DNA from: an uncultured Legionella sp.
GTDB taxonomy: Bacteria > Pseudomonadota > Gammaproteobacteria > Legionellales > Legionellaceae
Assembly: GCA_903877115.1 (NCBI GenBank)
Contig: CAIRCS010000003.1
Coordinates: 1-59,047, forward strand
Reading direction: 5' to 3'
Length of the DNA: 59,047 nt
Below, piece after piece: positions 1 through 7,262 of the stretch. Numbering within the stretch: the first letter of the stretch is position 1; each line of letters begins with the position of its first letter. The notes beneath the pieces were generated by a model, which saw nothing but the letters and a program-made list of their open reading frames with translations, was not told the origin of the DNA and made no database searches. Both the position numbers and the translations under genes were made by a program.

Positions 1-2
1 AT

Positions 3-140
3 GTTAAAAAAGTCCATCAACGCATTATTGTCTATTTCGGCAAACATGCTTTAAATATGTATGGCTTGCCAGCCGATCTGGAACGAGTTGAAATTAATTA
101 CGCTAATTATAAAAATCTTCTACATTGGTGCGAAAGGTAG
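3..140 (+). CDS. C-terminal end of an unidentified protein, cut by the window edge
   Basis: The frame is open from the window edge for 45 codons and stops with TAG at 138-140. The peptide reads like the mixed charged end of a folded domain (for example GKHALNMYGLPADLERV), but I do not recognise a family. Its last 21 bases overlap, tail to tail, the end of the NTF2-like remnant on the other strand. It may be the true end of a gene lying to the left, or a fragment in a decaying region. The function cannot be judged from this piece. Confidence 0.35.
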   Translation, partial: VKKVHQRIIVYFGKHALNMYGLPADLERVEINYANYKNLLHWCER

Positions 141-308
141 GTTATAAAAGTGATAAACCTCATCATAACCATTACCACCAGTCATAGTGGGCACATTATT
201 GATCCATGGATGATCGGACATGGTTGCCATCGTGGCCTCAGGATCTTTTAACTCGAATTCGCATCGAGTATGTTCAGCCCAAAGCGCTTTAATTTCTCTT
301 GCTTTCAT
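120..308 (-). pseudogene. NTF2-like (SnoaL-type) protein, N-terminal remnant
   Basis: These 62 residues resemble the first half of bacterial NTF2-like proteins. They have an N-terminal helix containing LWAEHTRCEFELKD, then ATMATMSDHPWINNVPT and a TGGNGYDEVYHFY turn. Family members usually run to about 130-150 residues, so more than half is missing after the FYN motif and the last residues (LPFAPM) no longer look like the family. The start ATG at 306-308 has an AGGAG about 10 bases upstream, so it may still be translated. I read it as a truncated gene. A family assignment from half a domain is moderately safe; no substrate can be inferred. Confidence 0.5.
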
Positions 309-387
309 CTGCCCAATCTCCTTATTTAATCATGGCACCTCTGTTTAACATGGTATGGTACTCGACAAATTTGGGCAAGATCATTGG

Positions 388-1059
388 TTAATTTGGAGCA
401 GTTAGGGTTGGCTCTCTTTCCTCTTTTTCTTCGGATAATAATGCGTGACTAGGTGAGCTTCGCTTTCTTTTTCTCGAAAAAAACCGTTCGAGTGAATCAG
501 AAGGCAATTCATTGCTAGTGGAACAATTTGTTGTATTTTTTTTTTTCTTTCTCGAATTTTTTGCTAATATCGGACCCTCTTTATAGATCTGGATAGGGAT
601 TTGCAGTGGCGCTAAATAGGTTGTGATTTCGGGAAGTACCGCCTCCCATGACAAGCCTCCTAATCCGCACCCTAAGGCTGGGATAGCCAAAGAAGTGATT
701 CCCCATTCTTTTGCATGTTGCGCCAAATGCTGTAGTCCATTGCGAATGTCGTGCAAATTTGATTTATTGCTCCAATTTCCTTTTGTTGGGAAATTCAAAA
801 CCCAAATAGGAGAGAGTGATGATGTTTCTTTCCATATATAAGGTTCTCCAAGTTTGACCAAATTCTGCTTGCAGCGGTTTTGATAGTCTTGAAACATCAG
901 TGGATAACGCTTTTTAAAAATAAGAGCGAGTCCTTTTCCCATTGCTCCTCTACAATTTACAGGATTTACTAATGTTTGTATCCCAGATGCGAACAAATCG
1001 CCTCTATCAATAATCGTAATCAATGAGGCTGTGTCGATTTCCTTTTTTTGGTTGTGCAT
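388..1059 (-). CDS. DarG-like macrodomain protein with a short basic tail
   Basis: Residues about 12-163 are a macrodomain of the DarG/TARG1 type, which removes ADP-ribose. The ADP-ribose loop NPVNCRGAMGKGLAL lies at 32-46, NFPTKGNW at 89-96 carries the lysine (K93) matching the DarG catalytic lysine, and PALGCGLGGL follows at 127-136. Known DarG antitoxins continue with a separate DarT-binding domain. Here the protein instead ends in about 60 polar residues with two basic clusters (RKKKKN near 170, RKRKR near 196-200) and a Glu-rich end. The ATG at 1057-1059 is preferred over the upstream TTG and ATG because GAGGA at 1068-1072 is 8 bases from it. It lies 51 bases downstream of darT (from this start), so the two form the usual toxin-then-antitoxin order. 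The expected role is reversal of DNA ADP-ribosylation. Confidence 0.8.
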   Translation of the reverse strand: MHNQKKEIDTASLITIIDRGDLFASGIQTLVNPVNCRGAMGKGLALIFKKRYPLMFQDYQNRCKQNLVKLGEPYIWKETSSLSPIWVLNFPTKGNWSNKSNLHDIRNGLQHLAQHAKEWGITSLAIPALGCGLGGLSWEAVLPEITTYLAPLQIPIQIYKEGPILAKNSRKKKKNTTNCSTSNELPSDSLERFFSRKRKRSSPSHALLSEEKEEREPTLTAPN

Positions 1060-1110
1060 ATCCATATTCCTCAACAAATTTTAATGAGAGTAAGTCCTGA
1101 TAATGTAAAA

Positions 1111-1956
1111 TTAAAAATATTTTCGTTTTCTTAAATTATGCCCCGATTTATCAGATTCGTCTAAATCTTTTATTGGCTTTTTTTCTGCATCGATATCAGT
1201 TTGCAATGGCGAAAAAAGGCGCACTAGATTCAATGGGTCCGCTTTTTGGCTCAATTCTTTGCTAAATGCGCCTCTTTTAGGGGAGGTAAACAAGGTGGCA
1301 TGAATCGTTACAGGAATAGCGCATCCCATTTCTTCAAGGACGCCTTCTATGTTTTGTTTGACATCCTCATTATGAACCAAAATACTATCAAAATAACTTG
1401 GGTCTATTTTTTCTGGAAAAAGTGCTTCTGATTGTCTACTTTGTTTGCTATCCCTAAATTTATACGGTCCTACCCAAGAAGTAGAGTCTAATCCACTTAG
1501 CCGTGTTGAGGTCAGTGCTTTGGATGTAAACGGAGAGGGTGCCCAAGTTGCAGGTGCGAAAAATTTTGCTTTTGAACAAGCAGCATTTTTGGTAGTTATA
1601 ACGGCTACCTTTCGTTTATCTTTTAGGAGCTTTTCTTTTATCCTTATGACACAAAGATCGTTTCTAGATATTTCTTTTTGAACAACTACAAGAAATGCAT
1701 TATTGGGTTGAATATATACATTTGCATAATCATGTAGTTTTCGTCGTATACCCGAACGGGGCGATGCAAATTTTTTACTTCGTCTTCTATCTTGGACACC
1801 AGGATTCGAAATATCATGCTGAGATGCATACAATCCTTGCTCTATGACTGCCGCGCGCGACAAGATCCCGCGTTCTAATATAGACTGCAAATTCTCTATA
1901 TTGGTTGTGTAATACAATGATTTTATATCTTTAACGGTTATATTTTCTGTAGGCAT
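1111..1956 (-). CDS. darT: DarT-type DNA ADP-ribosyltransferase toxin
   Basis: The protein of 281 residues matches the DarT (DUF4433) fold, which uses NAD+ to ADP-ribosylate thymidine in single-stranded DNA. Visible landmarks are YYTTNIENLQSILERGIL (residues 15-32) for the usual Y-H-x-T-x-x-NL start, VQDRRR at 54-59 with the NAD-contacting arginine, HDYANVYIQP at 75-84, ITTKNAACSKAKFF at 120-133, and RQSEALFP at 174-181 whose E177 aligns with the catalytic glutamate. The usual first histidine is Tyr16. After residue about 215 there is an extra tail of about 65 residues ending in a basic cluster (LRKRKYF). The ATG at 1954-1956 was chosen because the upstream GTG would add an unlikely hydrophobic stretch. 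No clear Shine-Dalgarno sequence is visible. The macrodomain partner follows in the same operon. Confidence 0.8.
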   Translation of the reverse strand: MPTENITVKDIKSLYYTTNIENLQSILERGILSRAAVIEQGLYASQHDISNPGVQDRRRSKKFASPRSGIRRKLHDYANVYIQPNNAFLVVVQKEISRNDLCVIRIKEKLLKDKRKVAVITTKNAACSKAKFFAPATWAPSPFTSKALTSTRLSGLDSTSWVGPYKFRDSKQSRQSEALFPEKIDPSYFDSILVHNEDVKQNIEGVLEEMGCAIPVTIHATLFTSPKRGAFSKELSQKADPLNLVRLFSPLQTDIDAEKKPIKDLDESDKSGHNLRKRKYF

Positions 1957-2187
1957 TTTTATTTTTTTATTTAAGCACTGTGTAAATAATATTATCACGA
2001 AATAAAATAAAAGCACATGTTTTGATGAAAAAATAAGCGCAGTGGAATAATCCGTTTCTAAAGCCCGCCGTTTGAAGGCGCTTCTGAATCAGAAAGGAGT
2101 GCGGTCCTGCTTACATTAGTATGATATTTGGGCGACATTTTTATTGCTATTTTTGGAAAATGGCGTACCACATGATTGAACGATTGA

Positions 2188-2435
2188 TGCAGTTCAGCTA
2201 AAAGCAAAGCGCTTTTTATCATCTTTATCCATTCACTTACCTAGAGGTTGGTGAACAATTTAATCTTTCTCATGCTGTGCAATATGGCATGTTGCCAAAA
2301 CTATTTGAATTGACACGCGATCTTGAAAAACAGCTTTTTTTAGAAAAATATGTCAATTTGTATTTGAAAGAAGAGGTATGGGCAGAAAAATATGTTTGCG
2401 ACTTAGCAGCATTTCGCCATTTCTACAGCTGCTAA
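2188..2435 (+). pseudogene. AAA_14/DUF4143 ATPase, internal fragment
   Basis: From 2226 the frame reads YPFTYLEVGEQFNL, then AVQYGMLPKLFEL and LYLKEEVWAEKYVCDLAAFR. These are characteristic of the middle of DUF4143 ATP-binding proteins (AAA_14 plus DUF4143). Just upstream, in a neighbouring frame, SSAK at about 2191-2202 matches the GSSAR motif of the same family, so a stretch has been deleted and the frame shifted. A stop at 2433-2435 ends the piece. Both the Walker A part and the C-terminal half are missing. It is a decayed remnant lying just outside the left repeat array of the transposon. Confidence 0.7.
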
Positions 2436-2661
2436 TCAGTCACGATAGTCTGTACTTAATTTACATCCATCTCAGTTTTTAGCTATAAGCTACAGAAAGT
2501 AGGCGCCTAGTATAGATGAGCCTCCGCCCTGTGCCATTCAACCTTAATTACATGATGTTGCTTGTTCAGTAATTTGTACGCTTTTGTGTATGATTGAGTG
2601 AGGTATAAATGTAGTGGCCCGCAATCAAAAACGACTCGGCCTGCACTCAGCGCATGAAATT

Positions 2662-2766
2662 GGCCCAAATTAAATGCGAATGAAATTTGTTTTCGGCTCA
2701 CTTTAATTGCTACTACCCAAAACCTGGCCCACATTAATTGCAACTAGGCCCAAATTATTTGCAACT
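2662..2766 (+). repeat. Array of four imperfect 20-bp repeats, probable left transposon end
   Basis: Four same-direction copies fit GGCCCAnATTAATTGCAACT. They begin at 2662 (GGCCCAAATTAAATGCGAAT), 2695 (GGCTCACTTTAATTGCTACT), 2726 (GGCCCACATTAATTGCAACT) and 2747 (GGCCCAAATTATTTGCAACT). A more distant fifth copy may begin at 2616. Repeated transposase-binding sites of this size and spacing are typical of the ends of Tn7-, Mu- and Tn5053-like elements. The last copy includes the final codons of the YhcG nuclease gene. The bases 2436-2661 to the left hold no gene I can recognise. Confidence 0.65.
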
Positions 2767-3816
2767 GAAATTTTCGTCCAAACCTAATTCAAACATAATT
2801 TTTTCCTCTAACTCTTTCGGCGCTGGCAGTGAATCTTTTAATTTTTCTGGGATATCTCTCGTAAGTTCATACCCTGCAACGCCAACAGGTTTATCAATCC
2901 CACGAAGTGAATATTCAACATCGAATTTACTTCTTTCGCTGCATAAAATAATACCAATAGAGGGGTTTTCATGTGGTTCTTTAACAAAATCATCAAGCAA
3001 ATTAAGATATAAGTTCATTTTACCGGCATATTCTGCTTTGAATTTCGTCGTTTTGAGTTCCAGCGCGACCAATGATTGTAATTTCCGGTGATAAAACAAG
3101 AGATCGATAAAATATTCTGAGTCTGGCGTAACAATACGATATTGGTTGCCAATAAAGCTAAAGCCGTACCCCAATTCTAAAATTACATCTTTAATCTTGG
3201 AAACCATGCGACGCTCTATCTCTGCTTCAACAACGGGTTCAGTAATACCCAAAAGCCCAAGCATATAAACATCCTTCATGGTTTTGTCGGCTTGTTCTGC
3301 TAAATGCTCTGGCAAAGCTTTATGGAAGTTGTGTTGTTTATTTGGCAAAACGTGTCTCTCATAGCTTTTCGAGTTTATTTGTATACTCAATACATCACGA
3401 GTCCAAGCGTACTCATGAGTTGCTTTCAAATAGTAGAGCTTAGCATCATCATCCTTCACTTTACTCAGGATCAGTAAATTTTGTCCCCACGGTATTTCTC
3501 CAACAAGCTGTTGGAGATTTGGTTTTTTATGATATTCCAAATAAAATTGACGCATATACCAAAGATTTTGAGGAGAAAACCCTGTTTTCTGGCTAAATTC
3601 AGTTTTTAAATCTTGAGATAAACGTTCAACAACAGACTTCCCCCAACCATATTTTTCCTGACTCGTAACGATATGCTTACCAATCCACCAATATAATGCG
3701 ATTAACTCTCGATTGACGGCATTTGCTGCGCGAACACGAGTTTCATATATTTGAGTCTTGGTTTTTTCCAAAAAATCTTTATAGGCGGGCAATTCATTGT
3801 TTGTTATGTCACTCAT
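2755..3816 (-). CDS. YhcG/DUF1016-type PDDEXK nuclease
   Basis: The protein has 353 residues in two parts. Residues about 1-170 are the helical DUF1016 N-terminal region (NRELIALYWWIGKHIV, GWGKSVVERLSQDL, NLWYMRQFYLEY). Residues about 190-345 are the PDDEXK nuclease core, with active-site D238 in EYFIDLLFYHR and E253/K255 in LVALELKTTKF. The length is typical of the family. It is the last gene of the transposition operon, 17 bases after the ATPase, and its final codons lie inside the terminal repeat at 2747-2766. YhcG-like nucleases are widespread on mobile DNA but their role is poorly defined. Here it could be cargo or could assist transposition. Confidence 0.85.
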   Translation of the reverse strand: MSDITNNELPAYKDFLEKTKTQIYETRVRAANAVNRELIALYWWIGKHIVTSQEKYGWGKSVVERLSQDLKTEFSQKTGFSPQNLWYMRQFYLEYHKKPNLQQLVGEIPWGQNLLILSKVKDDDAKLYYLKATHEYAWTRDVLSIQINSKSYERHVLPNKQHNFHKALPEHLAEQADKTMKDVYMLGLLGITEPVVEAEIERRMVSKIKDVILELGYGFSFIGNQYRIVTPDSEYFIDLLFYHRKLQSLVALELKTTKFKAEYAGKMNLYLNLLDDFVKEPHENPSIGIILCSERSKFDVEYSLRGIDKPVGVAGYELTRDIPEKLKDSLPAPKELEEKIMFELGLDENFSCK

Positions 3817-3833
3817 TTCAAACCTCTAATTCA

Positions 3834-4808
3834 TTATACAGTAACGCCTATGGATCGAATGGCACTTAAAAATTCGGTTTTTCTTGGTGAATTTACCTTG
3901 CCATGTAAGAAATCTTTTACTTCTTTCGGTGATGCATGTAGCAATTCACAAACAGCTGGAAGTTGGTATCCAATTCTGGCGAGCTGTGCTTCTAATGAAT
4001 TAAGATCAGGCGCAAGGGCCTTATTGATCACTTCTTCTGTAATAGGCTTAGTGCCCGTGGTGTATGCAATTTCCATTGCAGTGGTTAGATATTTATGGAT
4101 TTGCAGCGGCGTTATCAAAGCTTGCGCCAATCTCAAAGAAGCCTCTGGTGTAATCACTTCACTGACTTTAATTTTTTCATGCAAACATTGTTTGAACAGC
4201 CATTCAACATACTTTTCCATGTTCCCCATAGCAGCATCAATGTTAAATATTTTGGTTCTAGCACCAATTTCTTCAATACTAGATTTAGACAAGGAATTGC
4301 CTAGTTTAGGATGTCCGGCCAAAATAATAGATAGTTGACAACCACCTTGAGCAATTACCTCGATAATCCGCTTGAGAGAAGTTAAGGTTTGTCCGTGTAT
4401 ATCATGGGCTTCGTCAATAAATAGTGCTACTGGCTTTTTTTGTTTTTTAATTAAATCTAGAAGTTGGCGTTCCCTTTTTTCACCCTGTGTTGGGACCTTG
4501 AAATTTTTATCCGTTTTTGTGAGATCATAAAATAACGCCAAATAAATAGTGCTTACATTTAATTTATGTTTTTCAGTGGATAATGATCGAGAGACCGATA
4601 TTTTATTCTCAAGCTCCATCTCTTGCTGAATTTGATTTAACAAAGTTGTTTTTCCTGCGCCGACCATGCCTGTTAACGCATAAATCCCACCCGCTTGAAT
4701 CAGAAATTTTAATTCTTTGTATAGCTTCTTGCGCTGCTCTGTATCGTAATAACTTGCGCAAATAAGTGGTTGCTTTAAACCAAAGAAATCCATAACTTCT
4801 GTATACAC
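3834..4808 (-). CDS. Transposition AAA+ ATPase, TniB/MuB/ExeA-like
   Basis: The 324-residue protein carries a Walker A (GMVGAGKTTL, residues 47-56) and a Walker B (VALFIDEAHD, residues 127-136), with a helical C-terminal part. This is the arrangement of the ATPases that select target DNA and activate DDE transposases (MuB, TniB, TnsC). The C-terminal 60 residues (LARIGYQLPAVCELL onward) may be a small DNA-binding or transposase-contact helix bundle. It begins 3 bases after the transposase stop, so the two are translationally coupled. By family it should bind DNA with ATP and recruit the transposase. Confidence 0.85.
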   Translation of the reverse strand: MYTEVMDFFGLKQPLICASYYDTEQRKKLYKELKFLIQAGGIYALTGMVGAGKTTLLNQIQQEMELENKISVSRSLSTEKHKLNVSTIYLALFYDLTKTDKNFKVPTQGEKRERQLLDLIKKQKKPVALFIDEAHDIHGQTLTSLKRIIEVIAQGGCQLSIILAGHPKLGNSLSKSSIEEIGARTKIFNIDAAMGNMEKYVEWLFKQCLHEKIKVSEVITPEASLRLAQALITPLQIHKYLTTAMEIAYTTGTKPITEEVINKALAPDLNSLEAQLARIGYQLPAVCELLHASPKEVKDFLHGKVNSPRKTEFLSAIRSIGVTV

Positions 4809-4811
4809 ACA

Positions 4812-6452
4812 CTACTCCTTAGTTAGTATTTGATGAAGAGACAAAGTAAAATATTGCTTCACTTTTGACTCAACCTGATCTTTATATAAAGTCTCTTCTA
4901 CAATTTGATTGATCACTCGCATTTGTTGTGGCAGTAACTCGGCCAAAGGTTTACCTAAAAAACGAGCGATGGCCTGTTTAGCTTCTAATTGATCTGCAAA
5001 CAAATGTGTTTTTTCTTCCTCGAATGGAACAAACGACTGATTTTTTGTAATGGCGCGAGCTTTCGTTAATCGTTCAATCGTTTTGTCATCATGTCCTGTC
5101 ATCACGGACAACGGAATAGAAATAGATTGGGCTAAGCATGTTATGTCGTCTGCTAGTTTTTCAGTGTTGGTTTTTGGGTGTTTACGATATGAGCTCAAAG
5201 GGATAGGACCACTGCTCGGATAAAACGGCCCCCATTTTTGTTCGTTAAATTCTACGTATACTTCATTATCTAATAAACCAAGCAGTAAAATAATCTCATT
5301 ACCAGCCATATCTGGTGTGAGTTGGTAAGAAACCCCATCAATACTGACACACGCATCTGATCCTACTTGGCGTGTCTCTGGTTCACGAACAAATTGGCAA
5401 AATTTTTCCCAAGAACACATTTGTCGGTAACCATTCGTGGGTAGATAATTCAGCCACACTTGAATTCGTGTTAATTTTTCAGAGCGATGCGGCATCTCAT
5501 AATATTGGCACAAATAATTTATTAACCATTCATTAGCCTGTTCCAATGTGTTGGGTCGATGAAAATGAAATAACGTTTCAAAAGATTCTTTTGTAGTACG
5601 ATTCGTGCGCTCTACTTTTCCTTTCCCGCGAGCGGTGGTACGTCTACCATCAGAACCTTTTGGCATATGTGTTTTCAGCTCAATGCCAAGACTAGCTAAT
5701 ACTCTTTTAAAAATAGCGCTTCGAGCGAAAGCACCATTATCGGTATAAATGATTTTTGGGATCCCCTGAAAAGGAAAGCCAGGTGTTTTTTTGACCGACA
5801 TTGCTCTGAATAAAAACTTTAATGCTGTTAATGCATCTTCACCCATAGCCTCGATATATTCTGAATAAAGGACACCACTTTTGTCATCAGTGACACTGGC
5901 TATAAATAATTTATGTTCGCTATTTTTAGTCAATTTTTTTAAATCTGATGGCGAAAAATCAAACTGCCAGCAATCATTACTTTCCTCGGCTTCAAAATGG
6001 ACAACAACTGGTTCAACAGATAACAGCGAATGATGTGAAAAACCCCATTGTGTGATATAGCGATTAACCGTGCTTTTTTTCAATAACCCTATAGGTGCTC
6101 TAACCAAACCATGTGCGGTTTCTACACCATGTAACTCCAATATTTCGATGCATTTTGGAGTTGATAGATGTCGGTTGTTTTTATTGCTAGTGCGTATTTT
6201 AAGTGCGGCAATTAAGCGACAGTACATTAACATGTTATCTGTAGATATGGCTCTTGGTTGATTGCAGTCTTTGCGTTGATGGTGATGAAAATCAATATTG
6301 TGTCGTAGTTGGCGATAAACTGTACTGGTTGATACTCCAAAGCTTAGAGCAAACTCTTCAACCAAACTCTTTCGTGCAGGATGTTTTAGAGGATAAATCT
6401 CTAATTGGTTATGTAATATGACTAACTGCTCAACTGAGATCCGTTTTGCCAT
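4812..6452 (-). CDS. DDE (RNase H-fold) transposase, TniA/MuA-like
   Basis: The 546-residue protein starts with helix-turn-helix segments (FALSFGVSTSTVYRQLRHN near 34-52). A retroviral-integrase-type core follows, with the triad D165 (CWQFDFS), D238 (IIYTDNGAF) and E281 (GKGKVERTNR), and then a Mu-transposase-like C-terminal beta domain around 355-420. The 43-residue spacing between the last two acidic residues is longer than the 35 of simple IS elements. With its partner ATPase this points to a TniA/TnsB-like enzyme. It starts 1 base after the resolvase stop. No frameshift or missing residue is seen, so the gene looks intact. Confidence 0.9.
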   Translation of the reverse strand: MAKRISVEQLVILHNQLEIYPLKHPARKSLVEEFALSFGVSTSTVYRQLRHNIDFHHHQRKDCNQPRAISTDNMLMYCRLIAALKIRTSNKNNRHLSTPKCIEILELHGVETAHGLVRAPIGLLKKSTVNRYITQWGFSHHSLLSVEPVVVHFEAEESNDCWQFDFSPSDLKKLTKNSEHKLFIASVTDDKSGVLYSEYIEAMGEDALTALKFLFRAMSVKKTPGFPFQGIPKIIYTDNGAFARSAIFKRVLASLGIELKTHMPKGSDGRRTTARGKGKVERTNRTTKESFETLFHFHRPNTLEQANEWLINYLCQYYEMPHRSEKLTRIQVWLNYLPTNGYRQMCSWEKFCQFVREPETRQVGSDACVSIDGVSYQLTPDMAGNEIILLLGLLDNEVYVEFNEQKWGPFYPSSGPIPLSSYRKHPKTNTEKLADDITCLAQSISIPLSVMTGHDDKTIERLTKARAITKNQSFVPFEEEKTHLFADQLEAKQAIARFLGKPLAELLPQQMRVINQIVEETLYKDQVESKVKQYFTLSLHQILTKE

Positions 6453-6453
6453 A

Positions 6454-7083
6454 TTATGCTTCTTCTGTTGAGAGTTGATTAAGTAATTTACTACCAGCCT
6501 CTTTTAATGATCCATCGCCGTTAATATAGGTGTAGAGTGTCGTTGTAGTGATATTTAATCGTTTTGCAACTTCATGTGCAACAGAGTTTCGATCAGTCAT
6601 GGCTGCCATTGCCATTTTAATGGTGTGTGCATCCATTTTTCTCGGACGACCGCCGTTACGGCCTCTTGCTCGCGCAGCAGCTAAACCGGCTTGGGTGCGT
6701 TCGCGAATGAGCTCTCTTTCAAATTCAGCCAGTGCAGCAAAAATACTAAATACGAGTCGCCCATTAGCTGTCGTTGTATCAATTTCAGCACCAGATCCAG
6801 AAAGAACCTTGAATCCAATTTTTTTATGATTCAGCTCATCAATGAGCGTAACCAAATGCTTCATATCTCGTCCAAGTCTATCCAGCTTCCAAACAACCAA
6901 TGTATTGCCTGGTTGGAGTGCTTTCACACATGCTTTTAGACCTGGGCGATTATCTTTACGACCGGAGGCAAGATCTTCGTAGATGTATTTATTTTCTACG
7001 CCTGCTTTTAATAGGGCATCTTTCTGCAAATCAAGTAGTTGGCTACCATCTGATTTTGAAACACGCATGTATCCAATTAACAT
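6454..7083 (-). CDS. Serine recombinase (resolvase/invertase family)
   Basis: The protein of 209 residues has the resolvase catalytic domain (GYMRVSKSDGSQ with the nucleophile serine, VVWKLDRLGRDMKHL with the active-site arginines, then AEFERELIRERTQAGLAAAR). It ends in a Hin-type DNA-binding helix-turn-helix (VAHEVAKRLNITTTTLYTYI). In Tn5053/Tn3-like elements such an enzyme resolves cointegrates at a res site next to its gene. The ATG at 7081-7083 is preferred over a TTG 15 bases upstream because it gives the standard start of the domain. It is first in the transposition operon, and an inverted repeat lies about 85-110 bases upstream. Confidence 0.9.
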   Translation of the reverse strand: MLIGYMRVSKSDGSQLLDLQKDALLKAGVENKYIYEDLASGRKDNRPGLKACVKALQPGNTLVVWKLDRLGRDMKHLVTLIDELNHKKIGFKVLSGSGAEIDTTTANGRLVFSIFAALAEFERELIRERTQAGLAAARARGRNGGRPRKMDAHTIKMAMAAMTDRNSVAHEVAKRLNITTTTLYTYINGDGSLKEAGSKLLNQLSTEEA

Positions 7084-7166
7084 CGTCCATAAATCCAATA
7101 AGAAAACAGCCGAAATAGTGTATCAGTTTGTATTGATTTTCTCTATGAGTTATTTGGTTTGTTTTG

Positions 7167-7195
7167 GGTGATTTTTCACAAGAAATCAAATCACC
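7167..7195. repeat. Inverted repeat upstream of the resolvase, candidate res or operator site
   Basis: GGTGATTT (7167-7174) and AAATCACC (7188-7195) form an 8-bp inverted repeat around a 13-base centre. It lies between the divergent sides of the resolvase start and the end of the calpain-like gene. Two copies of ATAGTGTA (7115-7122 and 7217-7224) flank it. Dimer-binding sites of serine resolvases have this size. The role is inferred from position only. Confidence 0.4.
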
Positions 7196-7262
7196 AAGAA
7201 AACGAGCGTTTTTCTTATAGTGTAAGAGAAATCCTGGAATGCATCAGTTAAAGAGAGAGAAC

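Larger units (their letters stand above)
2662..7195 (-). mobile_element. Tn5053/Tn7-like transposon: resolvase, DDE transposase, AAA ATPase, PDDEXK nuclease
   Basis: Four genes read leftward as a tight operon: resolvase (7083 to 6454), transposase (6452 to 4812), ATPase (4808 to 3834) and YhcG nuclease (3816 to 2755), with gaps of 1, 3 and 17 bases. A DDE transposase paired with a MuB/TniB-type ATPase and a serine resolvase is the gene set of Tn5053/Tn402-like elements. No TniQ-like gene is seen. The left end is marked by the repeat array at 2662-2766. The right end was not located with confidence. I stop the feature at the inverted repeat upstream of the resolvase, but it could extend past the calpain-like gene to about 8373. 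Confidence 0.65.

Noticed and set aside
2507..2743. Minus-strand frame of 78 codons left of the nuclease gene
   Set aside because: Most of it lies in the repeat array and its flank, and it has no family resemblance.
2662..2766. CRISPR array
   Set aside because: The repeats are imperfect, about 20 bp, unevenly spaced and overlap a coding end. There are no cas genes; transposon end sites explain them better.
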